DNA of 64,000 nucleotides from CAZQVN01 sp964596775 (GCA_964596775.1 CAZQVN010000013.1:22090-86089), one strand, 5' to 3'; positions 43,151 through 51,655 are shown, counted from the first letter of the stretch. The notes: generated by a model not told the origin, from the letters alone. Made by a program: numbers and translations.

Positions 43151-44374
43151 CTAGGGCTCGAGTCCCCGGCAGGACCCGCCCCCGAACAGGCGGTCGATGT
43201 CCCGAGCGGCAAGCACGCCGGCCACCCGGTGACCCTCGGCATTCCAGTGGCCGGTGCCCGGCCGGGTGTTCTCGAATCCGTGCAGAAAGACGTTGCGGGT
43301 TTCGGCCCACTTCTGCATTTCGGGAGCCAGGGTCACCGCCGGGATTCCCGCCTCCTCGCAGAACGACCGGATCCGCGCGTCCGGATAGAACAGGTCACTC
43401 GCCCCCAGCCGGGTCACCGCCGCCTGCCGGGCGACCGGGTCCGGGTCGACCTGGAGCGCGTTCGTCAGGGTCACGACGGCGAGCCGGGCGTCGCGCGAGG
43501 CCACTTCGTCGCGGATCATCAGGAGCAGGTCGCCGGTGATCTTCCAGGCCTCCTCCCAGGCTTCGTCCGCCGGGGGGAGGTAGATCTGGTCGTCCAGCCC
43601 GATGTCCTGAACCTGCGCCCCCTGCGTTTCCTCGACCCTCTCCCGCGTCGTCCGGCGGCGCCCGGCCCGGCTCTGCGCCCGGTAGAACATCTGGGCCACC
43701 CGGGAACGGTCGATGATCCCCTGGACGATCTTCTTGAGTTCCGGGTGGGCAGTCCGGAAGGTGTCCCGGAACGATGTGTCCATGACCAGTTCACCGTTCT
43801 CGTAGACATAGTAGGGACGCCCCGGGTCGCGGCGGAGGGCCGCGCAGTTGTTGCGGAAGTCGTTTCCGGTCAGGAAACAGACGACCACGATGTCCGGTTC
43901 ATAGGCCCAGACCTGCTCCTCGAGCATCAGGTACTCCTGGGCCGTTCCGTAGCCGGTCACTCCGAAATTCAGCACTTCCACGGTGCTGTCCCCGAAGGCG
44001 CCGCATTCGTTGAGCGCGCGCTCCATCACAGCGGTGATCGTCTGCTTCTGCTCCACCTGGAGCGCCTCCACGTAGGAGTCGCCGAGGACGGCGATGCGCA
44101 CCGTTCCCGGAGGCTTCGCCTGAATTCTTTCCCGGTCGTGATATCCCGCGGAGTTGAACCGGACGAACGCGGTCCCCTCGTCACGCTGCCAGAAGGAGAC
44201 GTTCGGCCGGTGGACCGACCCGAGCACGTCGTGCGTTTCAAGGAAGCGCGGATGCGAGATGCCGAGGATCCGCAGACCGACTTCCACGAGCAGGAAGGCC
44301 ATGGCCACGCTGAACAGGACAAGCGCGAGCTTTGCGGCGCAGCCGCCCCCGGATCGCGGGCTGTCTTCCGTCAC
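43151..44374 (-). CDS. SGNH/GDSL-type hydrolase, membrane-anchored
   Basis: A 407-residue protein with one N-terminal membrane helix (about 15-38) and an extracytoplasmic SGNH hydrolase domain. Ser100 lies in VLGDSYVEA (block I); block III is in FLTGNDFRNN; the C-terminal block V reads GTGHWNAEGHRV. In this block the usual catalytic Asp (two or three residues before the His) is absent, so catalysis may be altered. Such proteins often remove or transfer acyl groups on polysaccharides. The GTG start overlaps the dinB stop (GTGA), and the carbamoyltransferase gene follows. Confidence 0.84.
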   Translation of the reverse strand: MTEDSPRSGGGCAAKLALVLFSVAMAFLLVEVGLRILGISHPRFLETHDVLGSVHRPNVSFWQRDEGTAFVRFNSAGYHDRERIQAKPPGTVRIAVLGDSYVEALQVEQKQTITAVMERALNECGAFGDSTVEVLNFGVTGYGTAQEYLMLEEQVWAYEPDIVVVCFLTGNDFRNNCAALRRDPGRPYYVYENGELVMDTSFRDTFRTAHPELKKIVQGIIDRSRVAQMFYRAQSRAGRRRTTRERVEETQGAQVQDIGLDDQIYLPPADEAWEEAWKITGDLLLMIRDEVASRDARLAVVTLTNALQVDPDPVARQAAVTRLGASDLFYPDARIRSFCEEAGIPAVTLAPEMQKWAETRNVFLHGFENTRPGTGHWNAEGHRVAGVLAARDIDRLFGGGSCRGLEP

Positions 44375-45684
44375 GCCTTGTTCGTGGACCGGGTCGGGGA
44401 AGGAACGCCCGGGCGGACCGCGTCCGCCGGGCCGTGAAGACTTCGTCCAGGTCGTTCCACGCGCTCAAGCGCCGAATCCGTGCCTTCGACCCGGCCGGCA
44501 ACCATGGCCCCGGCGCGCCGCACCGTGTTCCGGCCGAACCGCCCCTCGATCCGGTCGAGTACGGCATTCAGGCGGGCCGCCCGCTCTTCGGCGGGCGCCC
44601 GGCCGAACAGGTTCAGCGGAATCTGCTCCGGGTCGGACAGGCTGGTCACGCCGACGCCGATCAGCCGGACCGGCAACTCGGACACCGTCCGCGCTTCGGC
44701 CAGCAGGGTCAGGGCCGCCTCGTAGATGGCGCGGCTGTCGTCGGTATAGCGCCCCGGTGTGACCCGGCGCGTGATCGTCCTGAAATCGCTGAACCGGAGT
44801 TTCAGGAATACGGTCCGCCCCTGGAATCCGTGCCGGCGGAGGCGGGCGCCGACCTGTTCCGCCAGGCCGAGCAGGACACCCTGCAGAACGGCGTCGGAAG
44901 ACTGGTTCCGGGCGAACGTGATCTCGTGGCTCACGGACTGCGGATCCTGGTCCGGAACGACCTCGCGGTCGTCGCGCGCCCAGGCGAGTTCGAACATCCC
45001 GAGCGCGCCGATGCCGAGTTCGTGCTTCACCCGGGCCGGCCCGAGCGCCGCAAGGTCGCCGATCGTCCGGACCCCCATCCGCTCCATCGTGATCTTCGTC
45101 TTCTTTCCCACGCCCCACATCCGTTCGATCGGGAGAGCCTGCACGAACGCCGCGGCCTCGCCGTCGCCGACGACGCAGAGGCCGTCCGGCTTGTTCTGGT
45201 CGGAGGCGAGCTTGGCCACGAACTTGTTCGGGGCGATCCCCACGGACGCCGTCAGCCGGGTGGCCTCGAAAATCCGTTTCCGGATGTCCGCGCCGATCTT
45301 TTCGGGCGGTCCGAGCAGGCGTTCCGCCCCGGTCAGGTCGAGGAACGCTTCATCGAGAGACAGGGGTTCCACGCGCGGGGAAAAGTCGTGGAGGATTTCC
45401 ATCACCCGGCCGGAGGCTTCCTTGTACTTGGCTCCGTTCGGAGCCACCCGGACGAGGTCCGGGCAGAGGCGGGCGGCCTCGGCCATCGGCATCGCGGAAT
45501 GAATGCCGAACCTGCGGGCCTCGTAGGAGGCGGCGGCGACCACGCCGCGCTTGTCGGACGGCCCCCCCACGACCACGGGCCGCCCCTTGAGTGACGGATC
45601 GTCGCGGATTTCGACGGACGCGAAGAAGGAATCCATGTCCACATGGCCGATCCTGCGCGCCGGCCGATTCGAGCCGCTGGTCAT
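44371..45684 (-). CDS. dinB: DNA polymerase IV (translesion, Y family)
   Basis: A 437-residue Y-family polymerase. Catalytic acids are in HVDMDSFFASVE (Asp16) and PLSLDEAFLDLTG (Asp111, Glu112). The palm/fingers, thumb (IERMWGVGKKTKITMERMG) and little-finger domains are complete, ending near LNLFGRAP. About 50 extra C-terminal residues are low-complexity, and no obvious beta-clamp-binding motif was recognised in them. A TACACT -10 box lies 6 nt before the ATG. It overlaps the SGNH hydrolase gene, an odd partner for a repair enzyme. Confidence 0.95.
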   Translation of the reverse strand: MTSGSNRPARRIGHVDMDSFFASVEIRDDPSLKGRPVVVGGPSDKRGVVAAASYEARRFGIHSAMPMAEAARLCPDLVRVAPNGAKYKEASGRVMEILHDFSPRVEPLSLDEAFLDLTGAERLLGPPEKIGADIRKRIFEATRLTASVGIAPNKFVAKLASDQNKPDGLCVVGDGEAAAFVQALPIERMWGVGKKTKITMERMGVRTIGDLAALGPARVKHELGIGALGMFELAWARDDREVVPDQDPQSVSHEITFARNQSSDAVLQGVLLGLAEQVGARLRRHGFQGRTVFLKLRFSDFRTITRRVTPGRYTDDSRAIYEAALTLLAEARTVSELPVRLIGVGVTSLSDPEQIPLNLFGRAPAEERAARLNAVLDRIEGRFGRNTVRRAGAMVAGRVEGTDSALERVERPGRSLHGPADAVRPGVPSPTRSTNKA

Positions 45685-45690
45685 GGCGGA

Positions 45691-45696
45691 AGTGTA
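45691..45696 (-). promoter_or_regulatory. -10 box (TACACT) of dinB
   Basis: TACACT on the minus strand ends 6 nt before the dinB ATG; there is no Shine-Dalgarno sequence and no convincing -35 or SOS (LexA) box. Confidence 0.4.
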
Positions 45697-45792
45697 TCAC
45701 GAGGGCACACCGGCTTCGGCTCGTGGGTTGCCGGGGCCGCCGGCGCCGCCAGTTGAACCGGCCTGGGCCGCCGCGGCGCCGGGGTCACCAGG

Positions 45793-47004
45793 TCAACCCT
45801 CCGCCGGTTCCTTCACGCACTCCACGCCGAGCCAGGCCGTCATCACCGGAATGAGCCCGGTGACGAGGACGGAGAGTGCCGTGACCGCCGGACCGAACAT
45901 CCCCTGAAGCCCGCCGGCGTCGAAGTACCACCAGACGCCGAGCAGGACATTCCACGCCGCGGCGATGGCGAGCGCCCTTCTCCGCGCGGTTCCCGCGAGC
46001 CAGAGGGCGGCAAGCGGCCAGAACGGGGTGGCGTACATCGGCAGCACCTTGGGGGCCAGCACCAGGAACACGCAGCCGGTGACGACGAGGCTTCGGGCCG
46101 GGGCCAGGCGGTCGCCGGGGCGGAACAGCAACCAGGCGGCGATCAGGGCCGCGATCGTCAGCACCGAGGCCGGCCAGCCGAGCGTGAGCGGCGTGAACAC
46201 CACCGGAAGCCGCCAGATTCCGGGCCCGAAACCGAGTCCGCCGGCCTCCCCGGTGACCGGCGCCCAGACCGGCGCCCCGGCCAGCAGGAACGGAACGAAC
46301 GGAAGAACAAGACACAGGGCGAGCAGCACGCCGAAACGGATCCTCCGCTTCGCGGCCAGGAGGAACGGCGGCAGGAAAATGCCGAACGTGAACTTCGTGG
46401 CCGCGAAGCCGAGGGCCAGGATGAGGGCCGCCCGCGACTCCCGTCCGCGACGGAAGCAGAGCCAGGCCGTGGCCAGGAACAGTGCCGCCAGCGCCTCGTC
46501 CTGCCCGTAGCGGACGAGGAAATACCAGGTGATCGGCGCCGCGGCATGGAGCCAGGCCGCGCGGATCGCCCGTTCCCTGCCGATCTCGTTTCCGGCCGAG
46601 AGCAGGGCCGCCACGACTCCGAGGTCGGCAAGGACGAAAAACAGGAAGAACGGGATCACGCCGCCGCCGACCGCCGCCGGCAGCGCCATCAGGAACGGAA
46701 ACAGCGGGCCGTAGGAACACTTGAAGTCGCGGTAGGGGATCTCGCCCCGGAGGACCGCGGCTCCCTGGGCCTCGAAGTACGTGGACAGATCCAGGCTCAC
46801 GTGACCCATGGCCCCGACGACGACGAACAGGAAGAGCAGCCGCGTGGCCGCGAACGCGCCGCCGAGCCAGAGGCCCGGCCGCCGCTCCAGCGAAGCGCTG
46901 AAGGCGTTCCAGCGCAGTGCGAGAAGGGCCAGCGCGCCGGCGATCACGGGCAGGTTGGAGAGAATCCCGAGCAGCGGGTGCTTCAGAAAGTAGTCGGTTC
47001 CCAT
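45793..47004 (-). CDS. Polytopic membrane protein, GT87/DUF2029-like mannosyltransferase-type
   Basis: A 403-residue protein with about ten membrane helices. The loop after the second or third helix carries STYFEAQGAAVLRGEIPYRD followed by FKCSYGPLFPF, matching the pattern of polyprenol-phosphate-mannose-dependent transferases (Asp/Glu then PYRDF and YxPL). The donor sugar and acceptor are unknown. It is divergent from another membrane GT-like gene at 47.1 kb, with back-to-back promoters between them. A TTGCCG-16-TATTCT promoter ends 10 nt before its ATG. Confidence 0.75.
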   Translation of the reverse strand: MGTDYFLKHPLLGILSNLPVIAGALALLALRWNAFSASLERRPGLWLGGAFAATRLLFLFVVVGAMGHVSLDLSTYFEAQGAAVLRGEIPYRDFKCSYGPLFPFLMALPAAVGGGVIPFFLFFVLADLGVVAALLSAGNEIGRERAIRAAWLHAAAPITWYFLVRYGQDEALAALFLATAWLCFRRGRESRAALILALGFAATKFTFGIFLPPFLLAAKRRIRFGVLLALCLVLPFVPFLLAGAPVWAPVTGEAGGLGFGPGIWRLPVVFTPLTLGWPASVLTIAALIAAWLLFRPGDRLAPARSLVVTGCVFLVLAPKVLPMYATPFWPLAALWLAGTARRRALAIAAAWNVLLGVWWYFDAGGLQGMFGPAVTALSVLVTGLIPVMTAWLGVECVKEPAEG

Positions 47005-47014
47005 GGGCGGGGGG

Positions 47015-47042
47015 AGAATAGCCTACACGGAGGGAACGGCAA
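47015..47042 (-). promoter_or_regulatory. Near-leaderless promoter of the minus-strand GT87-like gene
   Basis: On the minus strand TTGCCG (47037-47042) is 16 nt from TATTCT (47015-47020), which ends 10 nt before the ATG at 47004. Confidence 0.5.
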
Positions 47043-47050
47043 GAAAGAGA

Positions 47051-47079
47051 TTGAAGATGCGGCGCCGGCTTCCTAGAGT
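47051..47079 (+). promoter_or_regulatory. Near-leaderless promoter of the plus-strand membrane GT-like gene
   Basis: TTGAAG (47051-47056) is 17 nt from TAGAGT (47074-47079), which ends 6 nt before the GTG at 47086. No Shine-Dalgarno sequence is present. Confidence 0.65.
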
Positions 47080-47085
47080 GCGCCG

Positions 47086-48750
47086 GTGACATCGACCCGT
47101 TCTTCCGCAGCCGGAGCCCGTGTGGGGGCGCCACGTGGCGACGGCGCCCGGCACGCTCCCTTCCTCGTCGCGGCGCTGGCCATGGCCGCGATCATCCCGG
47201 CGCTCGGCTTCCCGGTCTATTTCCGCACGGACGATGTGCACTGGCTGGGGTGGGCGGCCGCCCACGACAATCCGCTCGCCGCATTCAACCCGGCGGAAAA
47301 TCTCTTCGGCTACTTCCGCCCGATCCCCACGCTCGTCTGGTGGGCGCTCTTCCGCCTCTTCCAGTTCAACCCGTGGCCGTACCAGTTCACGCTGGCCCTC
47401 GCCGCCGTCCTCGCCATGTGGCCGCTGTTCCGGATCTGCGCCCGCGCCGGCGGCGGACCGTGGGCCGGCCTGCTGGGCGTGGGACTGTTCCACGCCGCAT
47501 GGTACGGAATCCTCTACTACGTGTACTGGTTCAGCGCGCTCACGTTCGGCCTCGAAATCCTCTTCCTGCTTCTCGCTTTCGACGCGCTCACCGACGGCGA
47601 GGAACTCCCCGGCCGTCCCGTGGCCTTCGTGATCTGCGCGCTGGCGGCGGGGCTCTGCAAGCAGCCGGCGCTTGTTCTGCTCCCTCTGACCGGCGGGCTC
47701 CTCATCCTCGCATCGGCGCGGAACCGGCCACGCGGGCGGGCGTGGGCGGCGGGGATCGCCGTGGTCGCGCTGGCGCTCCTGTTCCTGACGCCGTTCGTGG
47801 TCCACCGGCCGGAGCGGCTGGCCGGACTGCGGGGCGACTTCGTCGAGTTCGTCGGCCAGAGGTTCCGGTTCTATGCCGCGACACTGCTGCGTGGACCGGG
47901 AGTTCTCATCGTGATGGGCGCGGCCGGTGCGGCGGTGGGGCGCGCCCTTTCCGGCGGCCGCAGTGGAGCCGGATGGGCGGGCCTGGTGTCCGGGATCGCG
48001 GCCGGTGCCCTCGTCGGGCGGATCGACCTCCGCGCGGGCGCGGCGGTCTGGACGCTGCTGCTGGTGGCCGCCGCGCTGGCCGAGCGGCGGTCGCGCCCGT
48101 GGGTGGCCGGATTCCTCATCCCGGTGGTCGCGCTGTTCGGCGTGGACTTCTTCGTGGCCACCTATCTCCTCGAGCCCGCGTTGATGCTCGTGCCGGCCCT
48201 GGTGATCTGGGTGGCCCCGCTGGCTGCTCCCGCGGGCCGGGCGCTGGAGGAACGGATGGCCGACCGCCGCGTGCGGGGTTTCGTCGTCCCGGTGGTTCTG
48301 ATTGCCGCCGCTGTTCTCGTGTTCGTGGCCCGGCCCCTGGTCGCGCCCGTAAAGTCGATGCGCGATGTGAGGGCCACGTTCCGGAGCCTCGTCTCGGATC
48401 TCGCGAGCCGGGAGGCGGCCGGCACGACGCTCGGCTCCCTGAGCTACGAGGAACTCGGACGCTCCTATGCCGAAATCCGCGAGGAGTCGCTGGAAACCCG
48501 GGTGGCCCGGCACAAGACGATGAACCCGGCCCAGCTGGGCAAGCTCCTCGGGCTGCTCGGGCGTCCCGACCTGTCGGTGGTTTCCGTGGAGGAGGCTCTG
48601 GCGGCCACGGGTCCGGTCCGGCTCGTGGCCCTGAACGAATCCGAACGAGAAATTCTGCGGAGGATTCCCGGATCGCGCGAGATCCGGACCTTTGCAGCGG
48701 GCGGCGCGTCGGCGGCGATCTTCGCAGTGGCGCGCCCCCCGGATCCCTGA
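47086..48750 (+). CDS. Polytopic membrane protein, GT-C glycosyltransferase-like
   Basis: A 554-residue protein with about ten to twelve membrane helices. The first outer loop contains the acidic pair in YFRTDDVHWLGWAAAH and then GYFRPIPTLVWWALFRLF, the arrangement seen in protein-O-mannosyltransferase-like and other GT-C proteins. The last 130 residues are soluble (LVSDLASREAAGTTLGSLSY and on). The GTG start fits the promoter 6 nt upstream and gives a short charged N-terminus before helix 1. Acceptor and donor are unknown. Confidence 0.73.
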   Translation: MTSTRSSAAGARVGAPRGDGARHAPFLVAALAMAAIIPALGFPVYFRTDDVHWLGWAAAHDNPLAAFNPAENLFGYFRPIPTLVWWALFRLFQFNPWPYQFTLALAAVLAMWPLFRICARAGGGPWAGLLGVGLFHAAWYGILYYVYWFSALTFGLEILFLLLAFDALTDGEELPGRPVAFVICALAAGLCKQPALVLLPLTGGLLILASARNRPRGRAWAAGIAVVALALLFLTPFVVHRPERLAGLRGDFVEFVGQRFRFYAATLLRGPGVLIVMGAAGAAVGRALSGGRSGAGWAGLVSGIAAGALVGRIDLRAGAAVWTLLLVAAALAERRSRPWVAGFLIPVVALFGVDFFVATYLLEPALMLVPALVIWVAPLAAPAGRALEERMADRRVRGFVVPVVLIAAAVLVFVARPLVAPVKSMRDVRATFRSLVSDLASREAAGTTLGSLSYEELGRSYAEIREESLETRVARHKTMNPAQLGKLLGLLGRPDLSVVSVEEALAATGPVRLVALNESEREILRRIPGSREIRTFAAGGASAAIFAVARPPDP

Positions 48751-48813
48751 ACGGGCGGGGCCGCGGTTTGCGCCATCGTCGGCCGGGTTGTCCAGGACAT
48801 CCAGTTCAGGCCG

Positions 48814-50610
48814 TCAGTGATGCCGGTAGTCTTTTTCCCCGGCGCGGATGGCCACCGGCAGCGTGTTTTCCGGAGGCGGAAGCGGGCAGGTGGCGTAGTC
48901 GGTGAACGCGCAGGGTGGATTGTACGCCCGGTTGAAGTCGATCGTCAGGCGTCCGTCCACCGGCAGGCCGGTGTAGAGGAAACGGCCGGGCGGATAGGTT
49001 TCCGTTCCGCTCGTGGCGTCCCTGAAGATGAAGAAGAGATCCTCGTAGTCCATGGAGGATACGACCGGTTCCAGGCGGACCGTCCGGCCGTCGACGGCAA
49101 ACTCCGCGTACCCGGGGGCCATCATCGTGTCGACCCCGCCGGTCACGTCGGCGATCTCCACGGGCTTCGGCGGATCGTAGGGAACGAACCGGGCTTCCAC
49201 GCGCCAGGCCGGATCCGGCGGGTAGCACTCGATTCCGGAAAAGGCGCGGCGCGCCGGCGCGTTCAGGTCGCGCAGGCGGATGGCCGGTCCCTTCGTGCGC
49301 TGAATGAGGAACATGCGGAGATCCCCCAGTTCCAGGACCTGCGGGTCTCCGTCCATGTCGCTCCGGAGCTCCATTTCCTCCGCGGGCGCTCCATCCACGA
49401 CGATGCCCGCTCCCGGTTCCGGCGTGAAGACGACGCGGTCACCAGTGACCACGAACCGGCCCGCGTGCGCCGGCGCGGATCCCGCGGGCAGCACGATGTC
49501 GTTGTCCTCCGCCGTCCCGAACCGGTTCTCGCCGGTCCGGAGCCAGAACAGTCCGGCCACGCTCAGCCAGCCGTTGTCGGCCTTGAGGCGCTCGACCCGC
49601 TTGTCGTGCCATGCCCGGTGGTCCCGGGCAAACTCCTGGTCGCCACGATCTTCATCGGCGCGTGATGGATTCTCCGGCATGGTCGTCGTCCCGTCGGAAT
49701 GCTCCCGGGCACCTGGCTCGAGGTGGCGGTCCAGAAATGCGGTCAGGTCGCGCCACGAGGCGTCCGCTTCATCGATCTCCTCGCGCGTGTGATACCGGAG
49801 ATCATCCCAGAACCAGAACGCGTGTCCAAGCAGAGGATAGGTCCTGACCTCGTAGAAGCGGTGCCCGGCGCGGTCGAGGGCTGCCTTCATTCTCCAGACC
49901 TGGTCGACGGGTACGATCCGGTCCTTTTCCCCCTGCTGGAAGAGGAGGGGAGAGCGCAGTTTTCCGGCAACGAGATCCGCCCGGCGCACGCGGAACGCCT
50001 CGGGCCGGTCGTCCGGACCGCGACCGTAGACGGCCACCGACAGCGAGTCGGAAACGTCGAAGCCGTTGGCCACCAGGTAGCGGTACCACGCGTCGGCGTT
50101 CATGACGCCGCAGGCCGCGGCCACCGCCTGGAAGCGGTGATCGCGGGCCGCGGCCAGCACGGAGATCAGCGCCCCGTGCGACGATCCGACCAGTGCGATG
50201 CGCCGGCGATCCACACGGGCATGGTGCCGCAACAGTTCGGCCGCGGCCAGGACGTCGTCGACCTCGCCGGCGGCCACCTCGATGACGCCGTCGCTTCCCC
50301 CTTCCCCCCGGTAGGCCGGCGTGAGGACGATGTAACCGGCCCGCGCCAGGTCGATGGAACGCCGCACCATGTCCTTCGAGATCCCGCTGACGCCGCCATG
50401 GTTGAACACGATGCCGGGTCTCGGGCCGGCGGCGCCACCGTCGAAGAGGATCGCCTTGATCCGCAGTTCGCCGCTCATGTAGGTGATGTCCTGGATCGAC
50501 ACGCCGGACTCCGTCCGGGTGGCGTCCACCGTATGGGGGATCGTTCCGGCCCCGAGGAGCGGCAAGATCCCGATCAGGAGGAGAACGTGGAGAACGCGAC
50601 GATCAACCAT
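48814..50610 (-). CDS. Alpha/beta-hydrolase fused to DUF1684 domain
   Basis: A 598-residue exported protein. After a hydrophobic N-terminus (signal peptide or anchor, about 6-23), an alpha/beta-hydrolase of the dienelactone/prolyl-oligopeptidase type carries the nucleophile in VGSSHGAL (Ser144), an acid in QGEKDRIVP and a His in LLGHAFWFW. From about residue 320 a DUF1684 domain begins: NGWLSVAGLFWLRTGENRFG, with NRAYNPPCAFTDYATCPLPP and IRAGEK near the end. DUF1684 normally occurs alone. The ATG for MVDRR overlaps the pseudouridine-synthase gene by 8 nt; a start 10 codons earlier is possible. Confidence 0.85.
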   Translation of the reverse strand: MVDRRVLHVLLLIGILPLLGAGTIPHTVDATRTESGVSIQDITYMSGELRIKAILFDGGAAGPRPGIVFNHGGVSGISKDMVRRSIDLARAGYIVLTPAYRGEGGSDGVIEVAAGEVDDVLAAAELLRHHARVDRRRIALVGSSHGALISVLAAARDHRFQAVAAACGVMNADAWYRYLVANGFDVSDSLSVAVYGRGPDDRPEAFRVRRADLVAGKLRSPLLFQQGEKDRIVPVDQVWRMKAALDRAGHRFYEVRTYPLLGHAFWFWDDLRYHTREEIDEADASWRDLTAFLDRHLEPGAREHSDGTTTMPENPSRADEDRGDQEFARDHRAWHDKRVERLKADNGWLSVAGLFWLRTGENRFGTAEDNDIVLPAGSAPAHAGRFVVTGDRVVFTPEPGAGIVVDGAPAEEMELRSDMDGDPQVLELGDLRMFLIQRTKGPAIRLRDLNAPARRAFSGIECYPPDPAWRVEARFVPYDPPKPVEIADVTGGVDTMMAPGYAEFAVDGRTVRLEPVVSSMDYEDLFFIFRDATSGTETYPPGRFLYTGLPVDGRLTIDFNRAYNPPCAFTDYATCPLPPPENTLPVAIRAGEKDYRHH

Positions 50611-51322
50611 TGAGCAGACCCACCTGTTTTTTGAGTTCATGGACTTCTCCCGGCGTCAGTTTCCGCCAGGCTCCCCGCTCAAGACCATTCAGGTCCAGAA
50701 TTCCGAACCGGATCCTGCGGAGCGCAACGACTTCGTGCCCGAGGGCTTCGAAAACCCGCCGGACCTGGCGGTTCCGTCCCTCGTGAATCGTCACCTCCAG
50801 CCGATCCCCCGCCCGGACCACCCGGGCCGGTTGCGTCGGGCCGTCGTCGAGCATGACCCCGACCCGGACCGCATCCAGGTCGCTTTCCTCGATCGGACGG
50901 TCCAGCCGGACTCGGTAGGTTTTCTCCACGCCGTACTTCGGGTGCGTCAAGCGGAACGCGAGTTTCCCATCATTGGTCAGGAGGAGCAATCCGTCCGTTT
51001 CCATGTCGAGGCGGCCAACCGGGTAGAGCCTGGGCCCGCCGCCGGGGAGGAGGTCGAGTACAGTCCTCCGTCCACGGGGGTCGCTGGCGGTGGTGATGAC
51101 CCCGCGCGGCTTGAACATAAGAATGTAGGCATGCGCCTCGAGCGAGGAGACCGGCTTTCCGTCGACCTCAACGGAGTCCCGGCGCGGGTCGACCAGCGTG
51201 GCCAGATTCTCTACAACAGTGCCGTTCAATCGGATACGTCCTTCGGTGATCATGGCGTCCGCCGCTCTCCGTGAGGCGATTCCGGCCGCTGCCAGATATT
51301 TGTTCAACCGCATCTGTTTCAT
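50603..51322 (-). CDS. Pseudouridine synthase, RluB/RsuA family
   Basis: A 239-residue enzyme that isomerises uridine in rRNA. The N-terminal S4 RNA-binding domain spans MRLNKYLAAAGIASRRAADA, and the catalytic Asp106 is in PVGRLDMETDGLLLLT. The C-terminal GRNRQVRRVFEALGHEV is typical. RluB (23S U2605), RluE/F and RsuA share this architecture; length and S4 domain favour RluB, but the site is not certain. The ATG giving MKQMRLNKY is chosen because GAGG lies 8 nt upstream. Confidence 0.9.
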   Translation of the reverse strand: MKQMRLNKYLAAAGIASRRAADAMITEGRIRLNGTVVENLATLVDPRRDSVEVDGKPVSSLEAHAYILMFKPRGVITTASDPRGRRTVLDLLPGGGPRLYPVGRLDMETDGLLLLTNDGKLAFRLTHPKYGVEKTYRVRLDRPIEESDLDAVRVGVMLDDGPTQPARVVRAGDRLEVTIHEGRNRQVRRVFEALGHEVVALRRIRFGILDLNGLERGAWRKLTPGEVHELKKQVGLLNG

Positions 51323-51408
51323 GTTCAAGCCTCTGGACAGCATGAACTTAGTTGGGTCCATGGACACAGCCACCGGCCGAAACGTAAACCATTCCGACAG
51401 TTTGTGGG

Positions 51409-51454
51409 TGCGAACTTGTTATTTGCGAACAGGTTAGCTATTTTACCCCTGTTC
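51409..51454 (+). promoter_or_regulatory. Pilus operon promoter with overlapping direct and inverted repeats
   Basis: TTGTTA (51416-51421) is 17 nt from TATTTT (51439-51444), a sigma-70-type promoter in an AT-rich island about 210 nt before pilB. A direct repeat TGCGAAC at 51409-51415 and 51424-51430 (period 15, with GTTA conserved after each) and an inverted repeat GAACAGG/CCTGTTC (51427-51433 and 51448-51454) overlap it. These are candidate regulator sites. The rest of the 333-bp gap (51323-51655) has another dyad GGTGCCC/GGGCACC (51515-51521, 51537-51543) in the leader, and no gene. Confidence 0.5.
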
Positions 51455-51655
51455 AAAAAAATTGATATTACCAACCGAATCCTGCTAAGCTTGTCAGTAC
51501 GTCAGGGGCTGGATGGTGCCCGGGCCTTCAGGGTCAGGGCACCGATGCATCTTGCACCCGTGACATCGGAAAGAGTTAAATCTGCGGCACTCACAACGAG
51601 GAACGGCAGATCCGACTCATCACCACCTTGGTGGGCCGCACCAGGGAGGACGCGC

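Noticed and set aside
45685..45720. LexA/SOS box upstream of dinB
   Set aside because: No CTG-N10-CAG or GAAC-N4-GTTC type palindrome is present in the short upstream region.
51515..51558. Sigma-54 promoter upstream of pilB (GGGCAC...TTGC)
   Set aside because: The GG and GC doublets are separated by 14 nt rather than the required 10.
51323..51655. c-di-GMP (GEMM) riboswitch in the pilus leader
   Set aside because: The conserved GCAAA-type motifs and tetraloop receptor pattern are missing.
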